Made by a program: the position numbers and the translations under genes
The notes under the pieces: model-generated
Databases searched by the model: none
What the model saw: the letters and a program-made list of their open reading frames with translations, nothing else
What the model was told of the DNA's origin: nothing
Shown: positions 46,967-58,358 of the stretch, piece by piece
Position numbering within the stretch: the stretch's first letter is position 1
Layout of the letters: each line of letters begins with the position of its first letter
Source of the DNA: Aegilops tauschii subsp. strangulata
Taxonomy: Eukaryota > Streptophyta > Magnoliopsida > Poales > Poaceae
Direction: 5' to 3'
DNA: 64,000 nt
Assembly (NCBI RefSeq): GCF_002575655.3
Contig: NC_053037.3
Location: 445,625,793 to 445,689,792 of the forward strand

Positions 46967-48184
46967 GGGGGCCATAGGTTTCACTAGAGGCTTCTCTCAA
47001 GATAGAAAATATTACGGTGGGTGAACAAATTCCTGCCGAGCAATTGATAGAAAAGCGCAAAGTTATGACGATGTCTAAGGCAATGATCATGAATATAGGG
47101 ATCACGTTCGAATCAAGTAGACCGACTCCTGCCTACATCTACAACTATTACTCCACACATGGACCGACTCCTGCCTGCATCTAGAGTATTAAGTCCATGA
47201 AGAACAGAGTAAAGCATTAAGTAAGATGACATGATGTAGCGGGATAAACTCAAGCAATATGATGAAAACCCCATCTTGTTATCCTCGATGGCAATAATAC
47301 AATACGTGCCTTGCTGCCCCTACTGTCACTGGGAAAGGACACCGCAAGATTGAACCCAAAGCTAAGCACTTCTCCCATTGCAAGAAAAACAAATCTAGTT
47401 GGCCAAACCAAATCGATAGTTCGAAGAGACTTGCAAAGATATCAAATCATGCATATAAGAATTCAGAGAAGATTCAAATAATATTCATAGATAAGTTTAT
47501 CATAAATCCACAATTCATCGGATCTCGGCAAACACACCGCAAAAGATTATTACATCGAATAGATCTCCAACAACATCAAGGAGAACATGGTATTGAGAAT
47601 CAAAGAAAGAGAAGAAGCCATCTAGCTACTAGCTATGGACCCATAGGTCTGAGGTAAACTACTCACGCTTCATCGAAGAGGCAATGGTGTTGATGTAGAA
47701 GCCCTCCGTGATTGAATCCCCCTCCGGCAGGACGCCGGAAAAGGCCCCTAGATGGGATCTCACGGGTACAGAAGGTTGCGATGGTGGAAAAGTGTTTTTG
47801 TGGCTCTCCTGGTAGGTTTTGGGATATTTGAGAATATATAGGCGAAAGAAATAGGTCGGTGGAGTCACGAGGGGCCCACAAGGGTGGGGGGGCGCGCCCT
47901 CCATCCTTGTGGCTGCCTCGTGGCTTCTCTGACTTGCACTCCAAGTCCTCTGGATGTCTTCTGGTCCATCGCGAAAGTTTCATTCCGTTTGGACTCTGTT
48001 TGATATTCCTTTTCTGTGAAACTCTAAAACAAGGGAAAAAACAAAAACTGGCATTGAGCTCTAGGTTAATAGGTTAGTCCCAAAAATAATATAAAATAGC
48101 ATATTAATGCATATAAAACATCCAAAATAGATAATATAATAGCATGGAACAATCAAAAATTATAGATACGTTGGAGACGTATCA
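46967..48184 (-). repeat. 3' LTR of WHAM-like element (main part)
   Basis: It begins GGGGGCCATAGG next to the Sabrina-like LTR and ends ...GAGACGTATCA at 48184, the TG start in minus orientation. The missing first part corresponds to 51902-52242 of the sister LTR. A GGGCCCAC-containing promoter-like segment lies around 47870-47905. Confidence 0.8.
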
Positions 48185-48200
48185 AGCATCCCCAAGCTTA
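48185..48200 (-). other. Polypurine tract of WHAM-like element
   Basis: On the minus strand, TAAGCTTGGGGATGCT directly precedes the 3' LTR. Similar CATCCCCAAGCTTAG motifs recur at about 50275-50290 and 50332-50347. Confidence 0.7.
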
Positions 48201-50985
48201 ATTCCTGGTGGTCCTCGAGTAGGTAAATGATAAAAACAGAATTTTTTATGTGCAATGCTACCTAACTTATTTATCCATGTAATTTTATTCATTGCGGCAC
48301 GAATGTTCAGATCCATATGATTCAAAACAAAAGTTTAATATTGACATAAAAATAATAATACTTCAAGCATACTAACAAGGCAATTATGTCTTCTCAAAAT
48401 TACATGGCCAAAGAAAGCTTATCCCTACAAAATCATATAGTCTGGCTATACTCCATCTTCATCACACAAAATGTTTAAATCATGCACAACCCCGATGACA
48501 AGCCAAGAAATTGTTTCATACTTTTGATGTTCTCAAACTTTTTCAAGTTTCACGCAATACATGAGCGTGAGCCATGGACAAAGCACTATAGGTGGAATAG
48601 ACGGTGGTTGTGGAGAAGACAAAAAGAAGGAGATAGTCTCACATTAACTAGGCGTATCAACGGGCTATGGAGATGCCCATTAATAGATATCAATGTGAGT
48701 GAGTAGGGATTGCCATGCAACGGATGCACTAGAGCTATAAGTTTATGAAAGCTCAAAAAGGAAACTAAGTGGGTGTGCATCCAACTTGCTTGCTCATGAA
48801 GACCTAGGGCAATTTGGGGAAGCCCATCATTGGAATATACAAGCCAAGTTCTATAATGGAAAATTCCCACTATTATATATATGAAAGTGATAACATAGGA
48901 GACTCTCTATCATGAAGATCATGGTGCTAATTTGAAGCACAAGCGTGGTAAAAGGATAGTAGCATTGCCCCTTCTATCTTTTCTCTCATTTATTTTTTTT
49001 ATTTGGGACTTCTCTCATTTTTTTGGCCTTTTTTCGTCTGGAGTCTCATCCCGACTTGTGGGGGAATCATAGTCTCCATCATCCTTTCCTCACATTGGAC
49101 AATACTCTAATAATGAAGATCATCACACTTTTATTTAATTACAACTCAAGAATTACAACTTGATACTTAGAACAAAATATGACTCTATGTGGATGCCTCC
49201 GGCGGTGTACCCGGATGTGCAATGAATCAAGAGTGACATGTATGAAAGAATTATGAACGGTGGCTTTGCCACAAATACAATGTCAACTAGATGATCATGC
49301 ATAGCAATATGACAATGATGGAGCGTGTCATAACAAATGGAACGGTGGAAAGTTGCATGGCAAGATATCTCGGAATGGCTATGGAAATGCCTTAATAGGT
49401 AGGTATGGTGGCTGTTTTGAGGAAGGTATATGGTGGGTTTATGGTACCAGCGAAAGTTGCACGACACAAGAGAGGCTAGCAATGGTGGAAGGGTGTGAGT
49501 GCGTATAATCCATGGACTCAACATTAGTCGTAGAGAACTCATATACTTATTGCAAAAATCTATTAGTTATTGAAACGAAGTACTACGCGCATGCTCCTAG
49601 GGGGATAGATTGGTAGGAAAAGACCATCGCTCGTCCCCAACCGCCACTCATAAGGAGGACAATCAATAAATAAAGCATGCTCTGACTTCATCACATAACG
49701 GTTCACCATACGTGCATGCTACGGGAATCACAAACTTTAACACAAGTATTTCTAAAATTCACAACTACTCACTAGCATGGCTCTAATATCACCATCTTCA
49801 TATCTCAAAACAATCATAAGGAATCAAACTCTCATAGTATTCAATGCACTTAATATGAAAGTTTTTATTATATCCCTCTTGGATGCCTATCATATTAGGA
49901 CTAAATTTATAACCAAATCAAATTACCATGCTATTTAGAGACTCTCAAAATAATATAAGTGAAGCATGAGAGTTCATCAATTTCTATAAAATAAAACCAC
50001 CGCCGTGCTCTAAAAAGATATAAGTGAAGCACTAGAGCAATATTGCCTAGCTCAAAAGATATAAGTGAAGCACATAGAGTTTTCTAATAAGTTACGATTC
50101 ATGCGTGTCTCTCTCAAAAGGTGTGTACAGGAAGGATGATTGTGGCAAATTTAAAAATCAAAGACTCAAATCATACAAGACGGTCCACGCAAAACACATA
50201 TCATGTGGTGAATAAAAATATAGACTCAAGTAAAGTTACCGATAGACGAAGATGAAAGAGGGGATGCCTTCCGGGGCATCCCCAAGCTTAGCCTCTTGGT
50301 ATCCTTGAATATTACCTTGGGGTGCCTTGGGCATCCCCAAGCTTAGGCTCTTGCCACTCCTTATTCCATAGCCCATCAAATCCTTGCCCAAAACTTGAAA
50401 ACTTCACAACACAAAACTCAACAGAAAATCTCGTAAGCTCCGTTAGTATAAGAAAATAAATCACCACTTTAGGTACTATTGTGAACTCATTGTTTATTTA
50501 TATTGGTGTAATATCTACTGTATTCCAACTTTTCCATGGTTCATACCCCCCGATACGAGCCATAGATTCATCAAAATAAGCAAACAACACATAAAAAACA
50601 GAATCTGTCAAAAACAGCACAGTCTGTAGCAATCTATAACTCTCGAATACTTCTGCAACTCCAAAAATTCTGAAAAAATAGGACAACCTGGGAAATTTGT
50701 GTAACAATCCAGTGCAAAAGGAATCAGATCAAAATCTATGAATTATGAAAATTATTTTCCTGGGTGCAAAAGTTTCTGTTTCTTAGCAGGATCAAAACAA
50801 CTATCACTGTAAGCTATCCCAAAGGTCTTACTTGGCACAAACACTAATTAAAACACAAAACCACGTCTAACCAGAGGCTAGATTAATTATTTATTGCAAA
50901 ACAGCAAGGAAAAATATTGGGTTGTCTCCCAACCAGCGATTTTCTTTAAAGCCTTTTAGCTAGGCATTGCTAAATTCAATGATGC
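48201..50985 (-). other. Internal non-coding DNA of WHAM-like element
   Basis: 2.8 kb of AT-rich DNA without a supported gene. It holds two extra polypurine-like motifs (near 50280 and 50338) and several AAGATATAAGTGAAGCA repeats around 50010-50080. Confidence 0.55.
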
Positions 50986-51656
50986 TCACATAAATGAGAA
51001 GAATTGAAGCACAAAGAGAGCATCATAAAACATGTGAAAAACACATCTAAGTCTAACATACTTCCTATGCATAGGCATTTTATAAGCAAACAAATTATCA
51101 AGACAAGCAAAAACTAGCATATGCAAGGAAGAAGAAAGAGACGATAGCAATCTCAACATGAAGAGAGGTAATTTAGTAACATTAAAATTTTGACAACCAT
51201 ATTTTCCTCTCGCATAATAATTACATGTAGGATCATAAGAAAATTCAACAATACAGCTATCACATAACATATTATTGCAAACCCACTTCCAATATTATTG
51301 CAAACATTATTATCAATCTCATATTCATCATGGGGCCTGAATAAATTTTCAAGATCATAAGAAGAATAACCCCAATCATGATCATTGCAACAAGTAGTGG
51401 ACATAGCAAAACAAGTAGGGTTTTGCATATCATTAACACAATTGACATTAATAGAACTTATAGTAAAGTCATTGCAATAATGCTTTTTATTCAAGGAATT
51501 ATCGTGAATCACTTCATAAATTTCTTCATCACAATTTTCAGATTCACGAATTTCAAGCAAAACTTCATAAAGATAATCTAGTGCATAAAATTCACTAGCA
51601 ATTGGTTCATCATAATTGGATCTCTTAAAAATATTAGCATGTGGATGAGGATCCAT
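50986..51656 (-). pseudogene. ORF of WHAM-like element, unknown function
   Basis: Two overlapping frames: 51656-51153 (MDPHPHANIFKRSNYDEP, EFYALDYLYEVLLEIRESEN, TTCCNDHDWGYSSYDLENLF) and 51270-50986 (CNYYARGKYGCQNF, LFAYKMPMHRKYVRLRC). A frameshift near 51250 divides them. The protein is acidic and Asn/Tyr/Cys-rich first, then hydrophobic and basic with two or three possible membrane stretches. I know this protein type only from Triticeae non-autonomous retrotransposons. I cannot assign a role. It lies where gag would begin. Confidence 0.6.
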
Positions 51657-51872
51657 AAACTTTTAGCAAGCGAAGATGCAAGCAAAAGGAAGGCACATGG
51701 TAACACAAGCAAACAAAAGATCGAACGGAAAGAAGGCGAATAAAAGGCAAATCTTTTCAAAAATCGTTTTAGAAGTGGGGGAGAGGAAAGCGAGAGGCGA
51801 ATGACAAATAATGTAATGCGAGAGATGAGAGTTTATGATGGGTACTTGGTATGTCTTGGCTTGGCGTAGATC

Positions 51873-51890
51873 TCCCCGGCAACGGCACCA
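51873..51890 (-). other. Primer-binding site of WHAM-like element, tRNA-Asp type
   Basis: TGGTGCCGTTGCCGGGGA on the minus strand, one mismatch from the complement of plant tRNA-Asp. Confidence 0.8.
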
Positions 51891-51901
51891 GAAATTCTTC
51901 C

Positions 51902-52242
51902 TGCTACTTCTTGAGCTTGCGTTGGTATTTCCCTTGAAGAGGAAAGGGTGATGCAGCAAAGTAGAGTAAGTATTTCCCTCAGATTTTGAGAACCAAGGTA
52001 TCAATCCAGTAGGAGACAAAATGCAAGTCACCGAATACCTCCACAAACAAACACCAACTTGCACCCAACGCGATAAAGGGGTTGTCAATCCCTTCACGGT
52101 TACTTGCAAAGTGAGATATGATAAGTAATATTTTTGGTATTTTTGGTTTATGGAACGAAAAGTAAAAGATTGCAAAGGAAGTAAATCGGAAACTAAAATT
52201 ATAGATCATAAACTTATATGATGGAAAATAGACCCGGGGGCC
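51902..52242 (-). repeat. 5' LTR of WHAM-like element (partial)
   Basis: 341 bp ending in GACCCGGGGGCC, where another LTR begins at 52243. The missing part corresponds to 46974-48184 of the sister LTR and is not found to the right within the window. Confidence 0.75.
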
Positions 52243-53109
52243 TGATACGTCTCCAACGTATCTACTTTTTCTCACGCTTTTCCTCTTGTTTTGGACTCTA
52301 ATTTGCATGATTTGAATGAAACTAACCCCGGACTGACGCTGTTTTCAGCAGAACTACCATGGTGTTGTTTTTGTCTAGAAATAAAAGTTCTCGGAATGAA
52401 ACAAAACTTTGCGAGGATTTTTTATGGAATAAATGAGAATTACTGGAGCCAAGACCCACCAGAGAGGGGCCCCTAGGTGGGCACAACCCACAAGGGTGCG
52501 CCCCCCTCTCCTGGCGCGCCCAGGTGGGTTGTACCTACCTGGTGGCCCCGCAGACCTCAACCCTGACACTATAAATTCCTATTTTCGGAGAAAAAAATCG
52601 GGGAGAAAGAATTATCGCGTTTCACAAGACGGAGCCGCCGCCAAGCCCTGTTCTTCCTCAGGGGCAAATCTGGAGTCCGTTTGGGGCTCCGGATTGGGGG
52701 ATCTTCGTTCTTTGTCATCACCAACCGATCTCCATCACCAATTCCATGATGTCCCCACTGGGAGTGAGTAATTCCTTCGTAGGCTCGCTGGTCGGTGAGG
52801 AGTTGGATGAGATTCATCATGTAATCGAGTTAGTTTTGTTAGGGCTTGATCCCTAGTATCCAGTATGTTCTTAGATTGATGTTGCTATGACTTTGCTATG
52901 CTTAATGCTTGTCACTTTGGGCTCGGGTGCCATGATTTCAGATCTGAACCGTTTATGAATTCATCATTATATCCATGTGTTAGATCCGATCTTGCAAGTT
53001 ATAGTCACCTACTACGTGTTATGATCCGGCAACCCCGGAGTGACAACAACCGGGCCCACTCCTGGTGATGACCGTAGTTTGAGGAGTTCATGTATTCACT
53101 ATGTGTTAA
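52243..53109 (+). repeat. Sabrina-type LTR fragment
   Basis: It starts TGATACGTCTCCAACGTATC on the plus strand and parallels the reverse complement of 45496-46966: GGACTGACGCTGTTTTCAGC near 52330, a GC-rich GGTGGGCACAACCC part and a TATA box CTATAAATT at about 52570. It ends mid-LTR at GTTAA, where a CACTA terminus begins. It is from a related but distinct family or an older copy. Confidence 0.75.
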
Positions 53110-53159
53110 CACTACTGCAGGATGCTGCTAACGCGACACTACGATCAGAGACCCTTCAA

Positions 53160-53710
53160 TAAACTGTGTGCGATGCCATAATCGCAAACAGTGGTGTATG
53201 AAAACCGTCAGAAATGTATAAAACGTTTGCGATGACAGATGCATAAAACATGGTTCAGATTTTAGTTGTGTGTGCAATGCGGGGCATACGGTTCAGCTCA
53301 GTTAACCATTTGCGATGAGGAGGAACAAAAGAAACAGGCAACCAGATGAAGGTGTGTGCGATGTACAGCATACGGTTCACTCGGATGAACTGTTTGTGAT
53401 TAAGCAACACAAAAGAAAAGGTCAGCCAGATCAAAGGTGTGTGCGCTATACGACATGCGGTTCACTCGGATGAACTGTTTGCGTTGAGACATGAGAATAC
53501 AAACGGTTATAATGAACAAGACGTGTGTGATACGAGGCAAACATGTCTGTAATCGGAAACGTGTGCGAAGACCGATAACAACACAGACGATTACTGCTAA
53601 CAAGCCGTGTGTGTTATGAGCAAACGATTGCTGGTATACAATTGTGAGTGATTGATGAAAACATCACCGACGGGTTCCATTGTTTAGTCCGTGTGCGATG
53701 TGATTTTCTT
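53160..53710. repeat. CACTA subterminal repeat block 1
   Basis: About ten short motifs of the types GTGTGCGATG and ACGGTTCA/ACTCGGATGAACTG. The 46-base pattern around CGGTTCACTCGGATGAACTG occurs at about 53370 and again at about 53460. Confidence 0.75.
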
Positions 53711-53883
53711 TGTCCGCACAACATCTACGCTCTGTCTACAGAGCATCAACATATATACTTAAAAAGACAGCACTGCATAACCAAATTAAGCATACAATTA
53801 CACAAGTGACTACACACCTAACATTTCCACACACCAAAGTAAGCAATTACATGCATACTAAAGTAGGAGAAACGAGGATGTCA

Positions 53884-54606
53884 TCATCTACTTATTGTTG
53901 CGACGACACTTGCCATTGCTCTGCTTCCGGCTGAACCCTGGCCGTTTTGGGGAAGGATGCACTTCCTCGTGTCAACGATCCGCCTGTACATGTCGTAGCT
54001 CGTGTTTGCCTCCTTGGCCGCGTACACAACGTGAGCTTTGTCGATTTTCTCCATCCGGGCCGAGTGCCAGGCACGCTTGTCCTTGTTGCACAAATCCTTC
54101 ATGTCTCTGTAGTAGGGGTCGATGATGGCCTCGGCGAGGTGAACCAATGAGTCCTTCTCATGCTCCTTGCTGCCCAAGATCTTGTATTGGCCCTGGATGT
54201 CGACAAGATTCTGGCAGGCGATGCCCGAATTCTCGAGCGCCTTTACATCGTTGGTGATGTCCACCATAGCAAACATGTAGTGGGGGCTGTTGACAAACCT
54301 GGCGAAACGCTCGCAAGGCCTTGTGGCCAGGCAGTAGTGGTAGACGACGAAGTGGTGGCGCATGCACATCTGGGCGACGGTGACCTTGGGACGAGACCCG
54401 GCACGAGCGCGGGTGTACTCGAGGTTGAACCCGACCACCTTGTACTTCTCCTCGGCAAGCAACAGCTCCATGATGTGGATGGACTGCTCCACCTAGACCG
54501 GGTCGTTGGTGTACACCACCTAGAGGTCCATGAACCTTCTGTGGGTGTCCACCATGGCACGCCTAGTGAACTGCTGCTCGTCATCGGCAGCCGCTCGGAG
54601 CGCCAT
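53884..54606 (-). pseudogene. 3'-5' exonuclease-like (DEDD/WRN-type) pseudogene
   Basis: The start codon at 54606 opens MALRAAADDEQQFTRRAMVD. The frame meets two TAG stops (near 54521-54523 and 54493-54495) in YTNDPV*VEQSIHIMELL, then stays open to 53884. The fold signature of the RNase D/WRN exonuclease family is visible: KVVGFNLEYTRARAGSRPKV with a following VAQMCM strand, then FVVYHY and FAMVDITNDVKALENSGI. In the catalytic DxE motif the first Asp is Asn (NLE), so even without the stops it should be inactive. The C terminus is basic and ends near 53884. It is flanked on both sides by CACTA subterminal repeats, suggesting capture of a host gene. Confidence 0.65.
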
Positions 54607-55457
54607 TGGAGCCGCGCAGGATACCTTCTAAGAATTTCTCGTTGTGGGTGTGCTTCTTGCAATGGTGGGGCGCGATCGAAAGGTTGAAGAGACACAAGGG
54701 TAGGTTAAATGGCCGCAGTAATAAATGGGGGCCGGTCGGCCTGTAATCGTCACGTCTTGTCACGACGTTCATAGCGGAGGATTCTAGTGCACGCTTGACA
54801 ACACCGCACCACACGTGTGGGCTCGAAGAGGCGCCAAATGTATCGTCAGTGAGCCTGTTCCTGCGCTATCGCGCTGTTTACCGCGCAAGCTTCCCGCCCG
54901 GCTAGTTTGGTCGCGCGTCGGCTAGAAGAGAGACAAATCATGGGCGTTTATTGGCAAAAATCTTTGCAAAAACGAAGTGTGTGGAATGACTTCGGTCATA
55001 AGTTTACCCTTGGGTGATGAGGTCAAAGTTACACAGAAGGGTGATGATGGACACTCGAGTGCGATAATTAATTCTGCGCTCTACAGTGCACACGGTGGAA
55101 GAAACCAACTGTGTGCAATAATGTCGAAGATCGCAGTCGAGTTAGCTATACAGATCGTGTGCTGTGAGATCAACAAGGTAAACTGATTCGAGAATGGTTA
55201 ATAAAATCTAAGACCATTGCATATTAAGTTCAAAATAGTGCTAGTAATATACAAGTCTCATACGATGCCATTTCAACGATTGTACCACAAAAGCTCGAAA
55301 TGTTACAAGGTTCAAATTCCAGAGTTATATGGCTCAAATTCGAAGATTACAAGGTTCAAACCGATATTAGAAATGAAATTCAGCTCATCAGCTGCAAACG
55401 CTCGCGCTGATCCGCTAAACATGGATATCAGAGAGGTTCAAACTAATATAACCGCTT
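54607..55457. other. Gene-free segment with CACTA subterminal repeat block 2
   Basis: No coding is supported. 54960-55160 has GTGTGTGGAATGAC, GCACACGGTGG and AACTGTGTGCAATAATG, which are variants of the subterminal motifs at 53160-53710. The part from 55200 to 55457 is 3' flanking DNA of the F-box pseudogene, with TTCAAATTC/GGTTCAAA repeats at about 55310-55360. Confidence 0.6.
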
Positions 55458-58358
55458 CTAAGTCTGGCTTTGAAACCTCACAATTTTTGCAAAGGGGTCA
55501 GCCACTGAGAAGTCATGTATGGGGTTGACACGATGACTTCCGATTACTCTGCCATCTGAAGTTCCAAAATGAAATTTAGCATTTTTGGAGCCTACTCCAT
55601 TCTGCCGCAGGTGCCGGCGCTGATCAACAAACCATTCATTTTTGCGAAATAAATGTAGCGCAAACCTCATTTCCTTCAGCACCCTTTCTCTGAGAACAAA
55701 AAACCTGGCGAATATGATCTCCGGTGAGGTCCCTCGGTAGGAGTTCAAAGTAATTTATGAGAGATGCAGATCTAGGCATTCGATGTTATTGTTATATTGT
55801 ATCATATTATCTACCACTGGGCCTAATCTTATCTGCAAAGGAAGAAAACGTGTTAGTGCGTACATGCAGTTTTGAACATTACTACAGGCCTAGCTATTTG
55901 GTTTCCAGGATTTGTAAAATGCACTAACATGCCATCTTTGATCTGACATGATTAAGATGGGCATTTGATTACATTCTAGAAAAATGTAGCCTTCTTCACA
56001 AGAGGTTGGAGTGGATGAAAAGTTCCCTAAGAAAACTAGTATAGATGAATCCAAAGGAGAAATGCTTATCGATTGTAACCATATGGATCAAGCAACCAAT
56101 ATGGGGGGACATGTATGTACTGAAATCCTCCAAAAGAACCTTCAGAAATCATAGTACATTGTCATTGTAAACTTGGAAAAAGGTGTCACAAATTGAACTC
56201 CCTTATGGTTAGCATTTAACAGGAAAGGAACATCACCTTGATATATAGCTTCTCCAGGCACGGAAAGCAACTCAGTAAACTGACAACTTGCTTCAGGTCG
56301 GGCCCGATAGATTCTAGTGCCAATACCTACACTGTGCGCAGTTTCGGGGTCAAGCTTGTCGAAATCATTTTCTGAATGACAGACGAACAAACATCTTCAA
56401 AATTAGAAATAATGTTAATTTGTAGAAGGAGAGGTAGAAGGCAGATGTTGTACCTGAACGGGTGTGGATCCAATAACAAGTTCGGAGTATTTCTCAGACG
56501 AGTAGCCCACCACTGTCAATTTCGGCGCAGAAATGATATTGATTCTTGTTGGACCTTCTTGATCAACTACAAGTAATCTCTCAAGTGCAGGTGTGTCCTG
56601 GATGACCGTACCGTAGTCCACCTTTTGTGATGTCTGCCTGCCACACCAGCAACACACATAAATAGTCCGGAGAGTCATGGAGGTGATGTGGAAGGTACTC
56701 AACCCATTGATTGCCTGAAGACGAAGGTACTCGAGTGCAGTACAGCCACGGAGCAGGCGCTCCATGTCACCCTTTGAGAGGCAGACGGCGACGAGCTCGA
56801 GGTGCTTCAGTCGTGATAGAATAAGAGCGGGCGCGTCATTAAGGGGCGGGAAATGGCAGTTCCTGAACTTGGCGACGCGCAGCATGGGCGTGAGGTGGAG
56901 TGCGGACGTTGGCAGCGACCGCATATCCCATCATCAAAAGTGAGCTCCTCGAGCTGATCTAGGGCGGGGGATCAAAACCAGTCGTCAAGCTTGGCTCGGT
57001 CCTTGCCGTTGGAACGGAACTTGCCCTTTCTAAGGCCTTTTGTTGGGCCAAGGTGATTGCCGAGGATCTTGGAGAACGCATCCAAGCTTTTGCGATAGCC
57101 ATGGCAGAGCTCGTGGGTGTCGATGAGGTCGAGAGGGCTGGAGTTCCATAGGGGGCGCCACCACTGGGAAAGGAGGGTTGTCCGTGCCCCATATTTGATT
57201 GGGAGGAGGGAGATGATGACTCTCAACATATCATCAGGAGGCTGCTGATTAAGTGTAGGCCTGCTGGAGTCACTTGCGGTTCAAGCTTGCCCCGCCTCCG
57301 CTTGTTGGCAGCCCCGTTCTCCACCTTCAGAGTCTCCTTGTCAGCGGCGCTTTCTGATAGAAATGGGAGTACAGGGAATATTTAGTTAAAATAGGGCAAT
57401 ACAAAAGTGTATTGGTAACTAAAAGTTATTAGGTAGGAATATAGTAAGAAAAGGGAATAACAATTGGTTGATTAAATACTACACAATTCATTTGACATTG
57501 CTGGGTAAGTCAACATATGCAGATAGTTGAAAAGAAAACTTACTTCGAACAAAGTCTGGACAGATCATTTTGTCGGGGAAGTTAGCATATATCTCATGAC
57601 CAGGACCTTCTATGTGTAGTGCAATATTAGTGCCAGCTTTCAATACATAAAACTTTGCAATTTCATTCCAAAAGCCAGTGCCAAAATAGGAGTCACCACG
57701 TTTATCAAGTCTTACAGTAGCAACAATTGTAAATCCATGGTTTGTGCGCAGTATTACATCCGTGGAGCCTTGATCTGTGTAAAGGGAAAAATTTGTTGCA
57801 AAGAGAGGGATGTTCTGCAGAAAATGGTAGGATTGTTAAAGAAAATATGGTAACATGCAAATATGGGCCCAAATTGAAAGAACTGTACAGCAGTTGAAAT
57901 CGAAGGACAAAAATCTATAATTAAACAGATAGGGTAAACATGATGTCATGGAAAAATGAGAGTAATGAAAGAACAATACATCATTAATTTGCCTAATATA
58001 GAAAGAAGAGGGGGAAAATCCCCTTTGACGTATATGGTGCATGTGGCACCTTTTATCCAAATGTAGCAATATTTAGAATACGTTCAGGAAAGTAGGCCAT
58101 GCCAACCGATTTAGGGTGAGATTGAACATACCGCATGCGTCCTCAAGTTATCTGGTACGGTGAGATGGAATCTCTGGCAGCGGCCGCAAAGTCCTAAAGT
58201 GTCGACGCGCTGTACATTCAATGAATGAAAGAAAACCCTCAAATCAGCTCGAATAAAAATGAATTCACGGCGATTTCCACCGGGTGATTAAAGGAGGTAG
58301 ATGAACTTGGATAAAAGATGAGATAATATCTCATTAAATTATTTACCTCGTCGTCCAT
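55458..58358 (-). pseudogene. Six-exon B3-like / F-box / LRR / FBD pseudogene
   Basis: Exons by splice signals: 58358-58347 (MDDE), 58209-58132, 57774-57544, 57353-56454, 56371-56237, 55832-55458. Exons 2-3 encode a B3-like region (LGLCGRCQRFHLTVPDNLR, then SYFGTGFWNEIAKFYVLKAG). Exon 4 has a basic NKRRRGK stretch, an F-box (MLRVIISLLPIKYGARTTLL) and leucine-rich repeats (MLRVAKFRNCHFPPL, LKHLELVAVCLSKGDM). Exons 5-6 give the FBD domain (KMISTSLTPKLRTV, SCFPCLEKLYIK, NNIECLDLHLS, FARFFVLRERVLKEM). F-box proteins choose substrates for SCF ubiquitin ligases. Breaks: a one-base loss near 57237 inside the F-box, a TGA and a shift near 56971-56925, TAG at 56329-56327, TAA at 55757-55755 and a phase mismatch at the exon 2/3 junction. 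Exon 5 is exactly 45 codons and exon 2 exactly 26. Confidence 0.78.

Larger units (their letters stand above)
46967..52242 (-). mobile_element. WHAM-like non-autonomous LTR retrotransposon
   Basis: On the minus strand it reads: partial 5' LTR (52242-51902), PBS (51890-51873), internal region (51872-48185), polypurine tract, 3' LTR (48184-46967). The internal region is about 3.7 kb and has one decayed ORF and no gag, protease, RT or integrase. LTR starts TGATACGTCTCC as in the Sabrina type, but the rest differs. The 3' LTR is interrupted at 46966/46967 by the Sabrina-like element and the 5' LTR at 52243 by another LTR. Confidence 0.8.

Noticed and set aside
47860..47905. Possible separate transposon signalled by the GGGCCCAC-rich stretch (also near 28350, 46690 and 52470)
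   Set aside because: Similar GC-rich GGGCCCACGAGG-type stretches recur in the promoter regions of several Triticeae LTR families, so they are not evidence of a further insertion.
56142..56392. 82-codon minus-strand frame considered as a separate gene
   Set aside because: It overlaps the FBD exon (56371-56237) in another frame. The FBD frame matches a known domain and has matching splice sites.
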